DNA of 64,000 nt from Quercus robur (GCF_932294415.1 NC_065544.1:36636310-36700309); one strand, 5' to 3'. Counted from the first letter of the stretch, positions 47,353-60,065 are shown. Made by a program: numbers and translations. The notes: a model not told the origin generated them from the letters alone.

Positions 47353-47803
47353 AGGACCCACTTTAGGGAGAAGGTATTTGATATCAAATAATATTATATC
47401 AGCAATATTAAAATCCAATAAGTTTAAGACATGTTAGCAAAAAAATAACTAACCCACTAACAATTGAAATACATTTGTTAGTGAGTAGTTACTTTTGCAT
47501 ATATATCTCTCGTTTATTTGATTTTTATACAGATGATGTGGTATCATTTGATACAAAATACTTTTTTCACTTTAAGAACAAAAATAAGTTAACTTTTTTC
47601 TCAAATTCCAAATGCAACCTTAGTCACACGAAGAATTGTGGCAAAAAATTGCACATTTTTTTGGTGGTACTAAATTTTTTTGTTTACTAATAGTAACAAC
47701 TATAAGACAAAGAGGTAATCATATAGAAATACATAATTTAAAAAAGTATATTGTTTTGTCTTAATTATATGTGCTTTTTGAGAACTAATATAGAGTATTG
47801 TCC

Positions 47804-47862
47804 TTTCTCAAAACACAAAAAAAAACAAAAACAAAAACAAAAAAAAAAAAAAACAAAAACAA
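47804..47862 (+). mobile_element. Tail-only retroposon with an A/C-rich tail
   Basis: A TTTCTC leader, then As broken by single Cs (AAAACACAAA, ACAAAAACAAAA). It is flanked by AATATAGAGTATTGTCC (47787-47803) and AATATATAGTATTGTCC (47863-47879), 17 bp with one mismatch. The TTTCTC leader resembles the CTCTCTC end of the SINE at 22561. Confidence 0.6.
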
Positions 47863-47879
47863 AATATATAGTATTGTCC

Positions 47880-49377
47880 ACAGCATCACAGGGTCGACTC
47901 CATTTACCAAAGTAATAACTTCCAAACTTGCCCGTTTGGTAGAGAAGTTTGAGTAATGTTGTTTATAGTTTTTTGAAATACTTGTGAATAAAAAAGTATA
48001 TGAAAATGTGTATGAAAATATGTGTAATATTGTTTAAAAATTGAAAATGAAATGTTTATAACAACTCGGTACAGTTGTTAAACATCTCATTTTAATAACT
48101 CCCATTTGTTGAATTTTCGCTTTGGATCATTGTGACACTACCACAACATATGTCCGGTGTACGCTAGAACTCAAATAAATTTAAGAAGATGATCTAGATT
48201 CTAGTGCCCAAGTCCCAAGTCCCAAGTCCTAATTTATATTATACCAAAATAAGTCTAAAGTACATAAACTTACTATAGTTTTTTTTTTTTTTGGTTATAT
48301 TTATTAGAGCCCAAGCTTTAGTTTATAAAGGGGAAAATATATCCTTACTTTTTTTTTTTTTTGAAACAAAAATATATCCTTACTAAATTTACTATTAGTT
48401 ATTTATTTTGTTAGATTATTAGAGCCCAAGGTTAGTGTAAGGCTCATGGCTGTACTTGCATGACAAGTAACCTTGTCCTAGTATAATTTGAATAGAGTTA
48501 GTCCATAATTTTTTTATAAGAGAAATTACAATATTCTCTCTTAAGCTTTGGGAAAATATTAGATACCCTTCTTATTTTTAAAAAGACAAATAACCGCTTA
48601 ATATTAATTTCCATTACAAATTAAGTCAAATTACATATTTCTTAAATAAAATTCTTATCCAGATTAATCTCAAAACAGTGATTGCTAAGAAGATTTGGTT
48701 TTATGATACAATTTTTTTTTTTAAAAAAAAGATAAGATTAGAAGAAAAACATAAGACAATAAGTGTCATTTTTAAAAATTTGAAAAAATTTAAGTGGTAA
48801 AAATTGTGATACCTCACATTGTGTGGATTTAATTGAATTAGATGCATGAGCATGAGTTGAGCAAACGTGCGCTAAGCCCCACATTCTAACTTGACTAGTC
48901 ATTTTGGCTTTTTTAAAATATAAGTGCATATGCGACTAGTGCTTCACTCGGGTCATTACAAAGCCAATCAAAATTTGATGGTGATTAAAAAGACCCCAAT
49001 AACCTCATCTTTCATCCTACCGAAGTTGCGTTTCTTCAAAAGCTCCATTCTATTAAGTTTTGTCTCTTTTCTAAAATATTTAAGCATATATAAAAAGTTT
49101 GGACATTACGTATGCATTTTTTTAATATCCAAAAATATGAACTCATGACCATGACCAAAAGTATCAATGGCGCTGGATTTTTTTATATCCTTGTTGATGG
49201 AGTTGTGTGACTTTTTTCTTAATTTCAAATACGCATGGATGAAAAGTAAATGGCCCACCAATCAATAAAAGCATCACAAAATGGTATAATGCTGTTTAAT
49301 ATTAGGATTACCCATGACTTGCTATCTCAAGTATGAATATATATAATTACAATCATAGGATATGATCAGCTGCCAGT
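47880..49377. other. AT-rich intergenic DNA, no gene seen
   Basis: No recognisable coding sequence. A stretch at about 47935-48070 beginning CCCGTTTGGTAGAGAAG may be a MITE end, and CCCAAGT is repeated three times near 48207. Confidence 0.4.
48350..48368 (-). mobile_element. Tail-only retroposon insertion (19 nt)
   Basis: Minus reading: TGTTTC plus 13 As. Perfect 16-bp duplication AAAATATATCCTTACT at 48334-48349 and 48369-48384. Confidence 0.65.
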
Positions 49378-49440
49378 ATTATAAAAAGAGGAAGGTAGAG
49401 AAAGAGAAGAGGATTAGCTTGGGATGTTAAAATTTTCAGG
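49378..49440 (+). promoter_or_regulatory. Isolated TATA-like promoter without an ORF
   Basis: ATTATAAAAAGAGGAAGG followed by a purine-rich leader looks like a plant core promoter. No open frame or known microRNA sequence is recognised in the next 500 bp, so it could drive a non-coding RNA or be a chance match. Confidence 0.25.
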
Positions 49441-51324
49441 TGTGTCCAAGGGTGGTTGCTGCTTGCTGTGGCTTGATAAAAGGTAGAGTAGTTACTATAA
49501 TAGATTAGTAGGTGATGGCCCATTTCCAATAGTGAAGTTGGGTGGAGTCCTTTTAATTCTTGACTATTTTCATGTCACTGTGTGAGACAGTTTAATCTCT
49601 TTTGCCCCACTTTCCTCTTCTTTTTAACTTGACTCTTCTGATGTGGGGTACATATTAACATACATGTCCTTGCAAAATTGCCCCCACTATTGTTTGACAG
49701 TTCATTTGAGTTAAATAAATACAAAAACAAAATGTGGTACAAAACATAAATACACAAAACAGGACCAAGGAATTTACCAAAAAAAAAAAAAACAGGACCA
49801 AGGAAGAGCTAGATGCTAAAAGAAATGCTGATATCTCTGCTTTTCCATATGATGTTCATATAAAGTTTGAAAGCAATGTGTCTTTCAAAAAAAAAAAAAA
49901 AATTACGGAAGAAATGTTTGCTAAAGCCAATGGTTCAGCCAAATTGCGTTTAGCCACTTGTAATCCACCACATGCTTCATCTGCTGAAAAATTGAAAATC
50001 CATCAAAACTGTCTCAGTTAATCTTGTCATTACAAAGATCAGAATTAGTGCTTCTACATCCCCTGTTATTCAATTTTCATGAAAAATTTCTTAAAATGGT
50101 TGATTAATGTATGCCCTAAGTACATATATTAACCAAACCCCTAAAACATTAATTTTTTTTTAACCCATAAAACATTAGTTAGAAGTGGAATTAGTGGGGT
50201 CTACAGCTTTGCTACCTAAAATCAGTAATAAAATGGTGGTTGAGAGACCCCCTTGCAAGTTGGGTGTAGTTAACAAGCATAGGCTTTACTGACTAATTTG
50301 ACTTGCAGGCATTACAATGGGACGGTGGCCGTTCATTTGTCACTATATTTAACCAAATGTGACTTAAATATAGAAGGTATTATATAAAAGAACTTAACAA
50401 TTTCTTTTTAAGAATTGTAGTTCTATGTCTTATACATGCATCATTTATATTCTTTTATCTTGAGTTAAAACTCATGGCAATTGAAAATCTTAAAGTTCAT
50501 TTTAATAATACGGGTAAGAAAGTAGTAAAAACAACTAATTGTTATATGAATTAAACTGATAACCATGATTCAAACCAAGTGTTTATATTAATAACCATAA
50601 GATGATCTAACTAAGCAAGGGGGTCAACAAAAGTAGGAAGCACTAAAAAGCTCAATATAACCCCTAATCTTTTTCTTTAAAAATAAATTTTTGCTAATGA
50701 AGACATCCAAAAAGTAGGTTCGTTAAGATCATTTTGTGTTGTCTAAACTTTCACTCAGTAAAAATTGGAAACCATTTTAACAAAATCAAAAAATAAAATT
50801 TTGAGTCAGTCACTCAATTGCAGGTTGGACTTGGTTCCTCTGCAACATGATATGGGCTCCAACTGACTTGGGTGTCCTATAGCATAAAAGAGATTCCTCT
50901 CTGCTTTCCCTAGACGCCCAAGTTTACTAAAGAGTAATTCAGAAAGAGCTGGAATTGGCAGAGGCAGTACAAGAGGGAGCCCATTTTCATTTTTTCCATG
51001 TTCAGCTAAAGTACCATTTACTACTACTCAACTGCAGAGAGTTAGACCATCCCTCTGCTTTCTCTTCTACTTTCACTGCTTCTCTCTGTAAACTCACACC
51101 AACTTGTCTTCCATTTTCTTAATATCAATCTTTTATTACCTCTCATTTTGCTCACTGCTCTCCACAGTCACTTACTTGTTGCATCTCACACCAAAGTTTA
51201 TAGATTTGGTCACCAAAACAACCATACCTGTAGTTGTTCACCCTCTCATTCCTAGACTACTACTATTGCTCTTATTTCTTCACAATGAACTTGTAGCAAA
51301 CATGCACAACCAGTTCAAGAAACC
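49441..51324. other. Intergenic DNA and receptor-kinase upstream region
   Basis: No protein-coding gene is recognised. From about 50880 the sequence becomes more C/T-rich and probably contains the promoter and 5' UTR of the receptor-kinase gene (CTCTTCTACTTTCACTGC near 51062). Confidence 0.5.
49773..49790 (+). mobile_element. Tail-only retroposon insertion (18 nt)
   Basis: A TTTACC leader plus As between two copies of ACAGGACCAAGGAA (49759-49772 and 49792-49805), the repeat extending into adjoining As on the left. The leader matches the CTTACC-type SINE 3' ends. Confidence 0.65.
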
Positions 51325-54300
51325 ATGATGGCCAAATCCAACACCAAGAGCCTCCATTTCTGGTGCAGAATCACTTCCTTTGTTCTGCTTCTACTTCCTT
51401 CACTTTCTCTCAACTCAGATGGGGTCTCTTTGCTTAACTTCAAGTACTTAATCCTGAGCGACCCACTTTCAGTCCTAAACAACTGGAACTACAACGACCA
51501 AACACCATGCTCATGGACCGGAGTCACTTGCACAGAAATGGGAAACCCTGGCACACCAGACATGTTCAGAGTCACCAGCTTAGTCCTCCCCAACAGTCAG
51601 CTTCTGGGTTCAATCACTTCCGACCTTGGAATGATCACACACCTTCGCCATCTTGATCTCTCCAACAACTTCTTCAATGGGTCTTTGCCTATTTCAATCT
51701 TCAATGCCTCGGAGCTTCAGGTTTTTTCACTTTCAAACAATGTCATCTCTGGTGAGCTACCTGAGTTTATAGGTAAGTTAGTTAGCTTACAGTTACTCAA
51801 TCTTTCTGATAATGCATTGGCTGGGAAAGTACCAGAAAATCTCACTGCTTTACAGAATCTTACTGTTGTTTCTTTGAGGGGTAATTATTTTTCTGGTTTT
51901 GTTCCAAGTGGGTTTGATTCTGTTGAAGTATTAGATCTGTCTTCGAATCTGTTTAATGGGTCTTTGCCTTTGGATTTTGGTGGAGATAGTTTGCGTTACA
52001 TGAACCTATCTTACAATAAGATTTCAGGAGATATACCACCAGAGTTTGCAAAGCAAATACCTCAAAATGCTACTATTGATCTCTCATTCAACAGCCTTAG
52101 TGGACCTATTCCTGAGTCTCTAGCTTTGCTCAACCAAAAAAAAGAACTCTTTGCTGGAAATGCGGACCTATGTGGCAAACCTTTGACAAATCTTTGTTCG
52201 ATTCCTTCCACTATGTCTACTCCACCTAATGACACAACCGAATCTTCTCCAGCAATTGCAGCTATTCCCAAAACCATTGACTCAACCCCAGTAACAAGTT
52301 CTAATGGGACTCAGGACCAAGCACAAGGTGGTCTAAAACCTGGTACAATAGCTGCAATAGCTGTGGGAGACTTGGCTGGTCTAAGCCTCCTTGTCATGGT
52401 CATTGTGTATCTCTACCACTTGAGAAAGAGAAAGAATACTCTCAATCAAACCAATGCAGCAAATACTTCGGAAAAGAAACCAGAAGTGAGTGTGAAACAA
52501 GACCCAGCTGTTGCTAAAAAGCCAATGGCGTGGTCTTGCTTAGGGGAAGAGATTTCAGAAGCAACAAGTTCTGATGGTGACCAAGACGATAATAAAATCG
52601 AAGTTGCAGATGAAGTGAACCCAAATGAGGATCAACTTGATCAGAAAGGTAAGCTTGTGACTGTGGACGGAGAGACAGAGCTAGAGCTAGAAACATTGCT
52701 GAAAGCTTCAGCTTATATATTGGAAGCAAGTGGACCTAGCATTTTGTACAGAGCAGTGCTTGATGATGGGACAGCATTGGCAGTGAGGAGGATAGGAGAG
52801 AGTGGAGTTGAGAGGATGAGGGATTTTGAGAACCAGGTCAGGGTTATGGCAAAGCTCCGCCACCCCAATTTGGTTCGGGTTCGTGGGTTTTACTGGGGAG
52901 AGGATGAGAAGCTTGTTATCTATGACTTTGTCAGCAATGGCAGCCTTGCTAGCACCACTCACAGTAAGCTCTCTCTTCATTTCTCTAGCGCATTTTAGCA
53001 AAATCCCTTGTATTATTCTTTTTTACCCATCCAATTTTACACTTCATTTCACACATTATTGGTGGCTTTGATTAGGAGTTGTGACACTTTTTGCCAACTT
53101 CTATTTACATGCACTTACTATTTTTGATGGACCACTCACAACAACACTCTTTGCCAACTCATGTTTACACGTATGACACTTTTGGGTGACTACTCGCAAT
53201 TAATCACATTAGCATTATGTAAAATTTGAGGTAAAATTAGGTGGGTTGGTAGTATTGTTAGTTTTAAACTAAAATGGGTCCTCCCTCTTGCGCATGTTAG
53301 CAATATTTTTTTTAACTTTTTCACTAATATGTGCATTTATCCACCATGAGTAAATCTATATATCTTTGAGATTTGAGATGGAAGAAATATCCATGGACAC
53401 CGACACACAGGTTCAGCTCAGTCAGTCCCAAAAATATGTATACCATGCATGAAACTGACACATAGCCATAGGCTCACCTCATTGCATAAAGTGAATTACA
53501 TGCATTAACATAGCATTGTGTGTGTTTGGTATTCGATTTGAATAATCTTGTTGTACATGAAGATCCTGATATTTAGAGTTGTTCCACATTGTAAAATTAC
53601 AGAAAATGGTGTAGACATAGTTAATAATCTCACCTAATATATTACCTCCAACATAAATAGGATTTGATTGACATGAATTATAGAGAATAGTCTACAAATA
53701 ATGGAAGAGGATCCTCTACTTTTATCCTGACTTGTTAACCTAACCCATGCCAATGCATGTGTCATTTTCGAAAAAAGACGATAGCTAACTGTGAACTGTC
53801 TCAATCTCTTTCTTTCATTCTTTGTAATTTTAGGCAAATCTAACTGGTGCTAGTGGTGACATTGAGTCACTGAACAGTGAGAGACCACGCATTAATGTGT
53901 TTGTTTGTGCATTTTTTATTGTTTGTGTAAGTTAATGATTGAAAACTTAGGAATATTATGATTCCCTCCTCGATCCTTGTGTGGCTTTGGTGAGAGAAAA
54001 ACAGTGAAGACCCAGAATGTAATGTAAATACCCCACTATCTGGACCCGATGTTATTGATGGTTTACTAATCATATATAGCTGTTATCTCTTTTTTATTTA
54101 TGTATTTATTTTATATACCATGGTTGTTAATTGTTATCAAACATCAATCATGACAATTAAAACTTTTTATAATAAAATTAATAAATAATTTTACCATTTT
54201 CCTTTTGGTTCGGTACATTATGATTTAGACATTAGATGAATAGAGCTAACTGTTCTAGGCTATTGTTACTTTTCAAATTTGTATTCCCCCTTCGAAATTA

Positions 54301-55877
54301 TGATGGGTTCCAGTTAATAACTTTTGCGTAAACAACTTTCCAATTGTTTTTAATTTTTTAATTTTTTTTAATGTGGATGTATTATAGGATATAAATAGTT
54401 TAGCAAAACATAGTACTTTGCTAATTGCTACACGAATTTCAAAACATATATGGTCTGGAGCTAATATTTTTATATACTTTGCTCAAGGCATGTGGAATCC
54501 ATTTAATAATAGGTTTTTTTTTAGATAGCATTTAATAATAGGTTTAAATGCCAACCGTAGTAACTAATATATTCAACTACATAGTGCCTTCCAAAATAAA
54601 AATTACATTGTGTAATTTACTGAAATTCATGGTTTGTTCGAAATAAAAATTTGGGTTTACAAAGGCCCCACACAAATTTGACAGTTGAGACCCTTATCAA
54701 ACTTTTGTTGTTATATTAATTATACACTCACTTTTTATCTATATCTATATAGTTTCTTTAACAAACGAACTATTTAATTTAGCAAAATGTTAATGAATGC
54801 CTTAAAAGCGTTGGTTTATGAATTATTTTTAAAAATGTTTTTGAGAAATGCTATGTCTACAACATTTCTACAACATTTTTACAACAAATCCTAAGTGGCA
54901 AATTGTTACTGGTTGTTTTTGTTGGGGCAAAAAAGTAATCTTAGTGTTAGTTTTAAATTTGAACCAATAACAACTAACCACCCATGATTTGTTGTAAAAA
55001 TGTTGTAAAAATGTTGTAGACGTAGCATCTCTCTTTTTGAGAAATATAGCAAAATGATAAAACAATTAATATTGTTGACAGTTTTTTATATTTCTCATAA
55101 AAATTATATCAAAATTTTTCTAATATGGTTAATTAACAATTGCCCCAACTCACTAAGACCCTATTTATATGAACCTTTAATTTATGATTATCAATGTTTT
55201 TGTTGAATCCAGAAAAAGCAGGCTCATTACCAAGTCATCTTCCTCTTGAGGTCCGGGTCAAGATAGCAAAAGGAGTAGCTCGTGGACTAGCTTACATCCA
55301 TGACAAGAAACACGTGCATGGCAGCATTAAACCAAGCAACATTCTCTTAAACTCTGATATGGAACCCATAATCAGTGATTTTGGTCTGGACCGGCTTGTC
55401 TTAGGCAATACTAGCCAAAAAACAAACACTTCAGCCCGGTTCTTGGGAATTCAAAGATCCACAACCACTCGTGAAGAATTGTCTAATCCTGGTCCCAATT
55501 CTTATGCACAAGTTGGCTCCTCGATGGGAAATGCATCATCACCATATCAAGCACCTGAGTCCTTAAAGAACATCAAGACCAACCCCAAGTATGATGTGTA
55601 CTCTTATGGGATAGTTTTACTTGAACTTTTAACTGGGAAAGTGTTTTCAGACAGGGAATTGAGCCAATGGACCGGGGGTTCAGCGGCCGAGGAAAAGAAC
55701 CGGGTTTTGAGGTTGGTTGATGTGTCAATCAAAGCTGAAGTGGAAGGCAAAGAGGATGCATTGCTGGCTTGCTTTAAAGTAGGACTAAGTTGTGCTTCTT
55801 TTTTACCACAAAAGAGACCGTCCATGAAAGAAGTCCTTCAAGCCCTAGAGAAGATCTCAAATTCCTTGTGCCAATGA
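51325..55877 (+). CDS. LRR receptor-like kinase, probable pseudokinase (At4g37250/At2g23300-like)
   Basis: Two exons, 51325-52963 and 55213-55877, join in phase 1 to give 767 aa. In order: signal peptide (about residues 1-30, ITSFVLLLLPSLSL); LRR N-cap with PCSWTGVTC; about six LRRs (LRHLDLSNNFFNGSLP, LQLLNLSDNALAGKVP and others); a Thr/Ser/Pro-rich stalk; one membrane span at about 340-362 (IAVGDLAGLSLLVMVIVYLY); a kinase-like domain from about 441 to the end. The glycine loop is degenerate (ILEASGPSILYRA), the beta-3 lysine is Arg (LAVRRI), and HRD is replaced by HGS in HVHGSIKPSNILL, while DFG is kept (SDFGLDRL). This is typical of the subfamily and suggests signalling by scaffolding rather than catalysis. 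The 2.2 kb intron carries a MITE and a micro-insertion. Confidence 0.93.
54517..54529 (-). mobile_element. Tail-only retroposon insertion (13 nt)
   Basis: Minus reading: GCTATCT plus As. Perfect 16-bp duplication ATTTAATAATAGGTTT at 54501-54516 and 54530-54545, in the receptor-kinase intron. It is the smallest of the set. Confidence 0.6.
54843..55033. mobile_element. 191-bp inverted-repeat MITE in the receptor-kinase intron
   Basis: The left arm GAGAAATGCTATGTCTAC plus AACATTTCTACAACATTTT is the inverse of the right arm ending AAAATGTTGTAGACGTAGC plus ATCTCTC. Arms are about 50 bp and 93% alike. TTTTTGAG occurs at both edges, so the exact boundary is ambiguous (TTTTT duplication, or 8-bp TTTTTGAG). 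A related arm lies near 1665-1740. Confidence 0.75.
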
Positions 55878-56764
55878 TGTGTTTGGGTCCCACTTTGTGT
55901 TCTTTTTCATCTTTTTTTGACTTTAATGTTGCATAAAGTGCATTAGGAATGTGAATAACCGACGTGATAAAAAGAAAAGTGAAGTATGTTTGACTGATTA
56001 ATCAAATTTTTAGTATGTATAAGATACTTTTGGTGGTGATTGTAGTTGATGACAATTTGCAAGAAAAAGAGGTTCTATAAAAAAGAGTGAGTATTGGCTA
56101 GCTAGAGAACCTGTTTTAATTGTGGGGTTGGGTATGTCATGTGTAATCTGCATCTCTGCCTTTGATGTTATCATGCATGGCCCTAATTAATTAAGCACCC
56201 TGCAGGTTCTTTAATTTACAGTGTGATCATTGATGAGTTTGGTGTCTTGTTGGATCATAATGGATTAGTTGGTTCTTTATTAATATTGACCTGCTCCAAC
56301 GGGTAACCATAAATAAAGTGGAGTAGGAGATCAATTATTAAATGATAATTTAATTGACTTAAAATTATTAAAAATACTAAAAAATTGATTGTAATCTTAG
56401 ATTATAACCTTACTCAATATCTTTTTATTGGAAGTGAATTTTGACAAATCCACCATTGGATTAAATTTTTTTTTTTTTATATCCTCCATACTTATAAAAT
56501 TTTTAGAAAATAAAATATCAATAGCTATATTATCAATAATTATTTAAATTGCAAGTTTTTGTAGTTTAAAATTATGTATAAAATATAATCTTATAAATTA
56601 TATAGAAAATAGTATCCGATTGACACAAAATTTGACATATGTGTTAAGAGTGTAAAAAACATGCAATCCAATGGTTAGATTTTCAAAATTTGTAGTAATG
56701 TTAATGATATTGAGTAGGGTTGTAACCTTAGGTTGCAACCAATTTTATAGCCAAATTTTATCTT

Positions 56765-56807
<43 letters not shown>

Positions 56808-57638
56808 CCTTCCAATCTGCTGATCATATTTATAAAATGTTAGGTAGAATTCTAAAAATGTTAGACTCTAGTTGAGCAACAAGACTCATAAAAAAATCAT
56901 TTCAATTTGAAATGATTGTACATTTCTATTATTCTAAACAATAACAGAACAAAGAAAAGCCAAAAATTATTGATTGAACTTTTATGTTTTATTTATAATT
57001 TACTTATAAAAAAATTTGGCATAATAAAGTGAATAGAGAGAGGAAGCTCAAAATTGGTTACTTGGGTAGCCAAACACAAATTTTTATTAATGGTTTCTCA
57101 TTTTCTTTATTTCATGACTATCCTGAATGTTGAAAAATGAATAATGGAGATGAACAATGGATTCAAAATATTGAAACAATTTCATAAATTTATTATGATT
57201 TTAATTAACAAAATAAAATAAAATAACGTTTTTATTTATTTTGTTTATGCTTATTTTAATTAAGGGAAAAACATTTCTTTAGACCTTTTTTATTATTCAA
57301 TAAATCTATCCGACCTACTCTGAAACCGTGCTTAACGTTACCAATGAGCCTTTTATATATTTAATTTCCCAATACTACTTTGTTTAATATTATTATTAAA
57401 CATAACAAATTCTTCTTGGGTCTGTTTCCAGCACAATGATACCCCTCCTGACTTATGAAACACCTTTATTGGAGTTCTCTTTCAAATTTCAATAGACATT
57501 TTTGTTTTTAGAAGAAAAATATATATTATTCTTAGAATGTGAGTTGGACAAGTATGTTCGAAAAAGACATAACTAGTCATATAGAATTATGTGCTTCAAC
57601 ATTGACAGCTTTTTTTTACAAGTCATATAGAATTTTAT
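55878..57638. other. Receptor-kinase 3' UTR and AT-rich intergenic DNA
   Basis: No further gene. It contains a run of about 37 As at 56769-56805. Confidence 0.5.
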
Positions 57639-57992
57639 GATCATTCACATTGGGTGACTTGAGAATGCAAAATGCATAAAAAAACCAGCTCCAATAGATG
57701 ATGCATTTTGCATCTGAATTTGTATGCTTGCTATAGTATTATGTATGTTTGCATAATTCTGTAGCATCATTCTTTACCCAATTTATTGTTTTTAATTTTA
57801 TTTTCCCTCTTATCTTTTTACCCTTCTCTCTCTTTGTGGTGTAGGATTATGGGTGGAAAATATAATTAATATGATAGAATGCAAAATAAAAAATGAGATG
57901 CAGCATATATTGTAAGTATAATAAATAAAGCAGCTTTTGGTGATGCAAAATGAAAATTGTTTTTTATTTTATAACTAGATGAGAATGCTCTA
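57639..57992. mobile_element. Probable MITE with GATCATTCACATT / GAGAATGCTC ends
   Basis: The left end GATCATTCACATTGGG and the right end GATGAGAATGCTCT are roughly inverted. Inside, TGCATTTTGCAT and TTGGTGATGCAAAATG words recur. A related stretch on the opposite strand is at about 59155-59220 (TTTTGCATCACCAAAAAG). Confidence 0.45.
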
Positions 57993-58010
57993 CTATTGTC
58001 CGCTCTATAA

Positions 58011-58676
58011 GAGCATTCATATTGGTGGAGCTATTTTTTTTAGCTATTTAGCACCACAAAAAACTGTTTTAACTATTTTACTTTTTCACTTTACAAAACA
58101 TCCAACATCAGTGGTTTTATTTTTTATTTTTTGCCTCTTCATTTAAATATTATTTCTTTATTAATTTTTTATTATTTCTTTTACAACTCACTTTATTTGT
58201 CTCTCACTCTCTCACATCTGAAGATTTTTAAGAACTAGCAAACCCAAAAACCCAGCCACCTCCATTGCCACCCACAACCCACAGCCACCTCCACTGCCCA
58301 TAAGCCATCATTACCACACTGCCACCCACAACCCACAGCTACCTCTACTGCCCATATCCACCAAATTTGCAACAAAATCATCTCAAAACCAACCAAAATC
58401 ACACATAAAAACAAACAAAATTCAACAAACCCACAAATCCTCCAACAAAAAAACCCAGTGAGACAATTGAAAGAGAAAGATTTAAAAAATCATCAGCCTC
58501 ACAACCCAATCACAAAACACAGACCCATGAACACAAACACAACCACGAACACAAACACACCTCAACATCATCCCAATCCTAACCTCGACCACAAACACAG
58601 ACCCACGAACACAACCCAATCAACAACCCACCACCACCACCACAAACCCACCTCAACAACCACCACCCACACTCTG

Positions 58677-58734
<58 letters not shown>

Positions 58735-58940
58735 ACCACCACCAAGCTTGGGTCGGCGGTGGCTTGGCGAGCAGAGGCTAATGTGTGGTGAGGAATTGGA
58801 GGAAGAAAGAAATAAAAAATGAAGGGGAGAAGAGAAGGGCTGGATTCGTTGAAGAAGAAAGAAGAAAGGTGAAGTAGAAAGATAAAATGGCTAGAGGAAA
58901 AAAAAAAAAAAGAAGGGAGAGAGAGAGAGAGAGAGAGCAA
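58011..58940. repeat. Low-complexity element: C/A-rich block, A53 run, purine block
   Basis: It starts GAGCATTCATATTGGTGG, a MITE-end-like word. From 58250 to 58676 the plus strand is almost pure C/A with few T or G (repeats of CCACCCACAACCCACAGC and ACAAACACA). Then come about 53 As (58680-58732), a short G-rich bridge, and a purine block to about 58940 ending in (GA)n. Frames through it encode only Asn/Thr/Pro/Lys or Phe/Ser runs and are not genes. It may be one transposon-derived unit, but the right end is not defined. Confidence 0.55.
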
Positions 58941-60065
58941 AACTACTATTTACTATTAGGTCAATATACTGATTAATTTTTGGTGTAAGTGAAGTTTGAA
59001 TTCCAAATCTAATTGAACTAATTGGAATCCACTAACATTGACAAAATTGAGATTCATGGCTTATGTTTGGATTCAAGTTAAAAGAAATTCAAAGATTGTA
59101 ATTTTTGTTTTCTTGAAATGTCAAGATTGCAAGAATTAATTGCTTAATTATTAGAAAATTCTCATCTAATTATACAAAATTCATTTATTTTGCATCACCA
59201 AAAAGTTATTTTCTACTTTACATTATTACTTAACAATACATCCTAAATCTCATTCTTCATTTTATTATAATCAAAAGTGAAAGAGCATAGAGGAGAGAGA
59301 ATGGCAAGAGAAACAAGAGAAGAAGAATAAAATACTCAAAAATAAGTTTTACATAACAGTACAGTGCTTTATGTATATTCACATAAATATTATAGCAAAG
59401 TTGTAAAAATTTTGCAAAATGTCTAACCAAATGTAGGGATATTTTTTGTGAACAGTGGAAATGCTGAAGATATAACACTTGCTAGCCTATGTATACTTTC
59501 AAGAGCACACATTTGTGTATTATCTATTATGTTCTGCAACATTATTCCTTCATTGGTGTACCAAAAATCATTAAATCACATATGTCAAACTTTTTGCTTC
59601 CAACAAGATACTCACTCTATTTTAGAGGGAACCAATTGATATCAATTCACCGGCTCTGAACTCTTAATACAACAAGCTTAAAAAGACAAAAGGAAAAAAA
59701 CTTTATAATGTTGTAGCCCAATGGATCTTAAGTTTTTCATCAGAAACCCAATTCTCACCAGGCCTAAATCTTTCCCATAATCTCCATTGGTACAAACAGG
59801 CCTCTAGTCTAGACTCTAGAGTGCTTAGCCCAAACACCAAAGTTTAAGAAGCAAAAGCTTAGGACCACTCTGATTCAATAGTCAAGACTCATGACTCTCA
59901 TGACACGCCCATGTACATGTGCCCCTTTTTATGAACTAAAAAGGCTACCTACCTTGTATTCATTCCTTTTTTAGTTTTAACGTTGCTTGAAGTTGAAGCT
60001 CTTTGAAACAAACTTGACTGCCTGTCTGCCAGACCCAAATTGTGATAATACTGAATTGTGAATCC
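58941..60065. other. Intergenic DNA and esterase upstream region
   Basis: No gene recognised before the esterase start. The last 100 bp (TTGCTTGAAGTTGAAGCTC and onward) probably hold the 5' UTR. Confidence 0.45.

Noticed and set aside
58458-58940. Asn/Thr/His/Lys-rich and Phe/Ser-rich frames
   Set aside because: Low-complexity translations across C/A repeats, a poly(A) run and a purine block.
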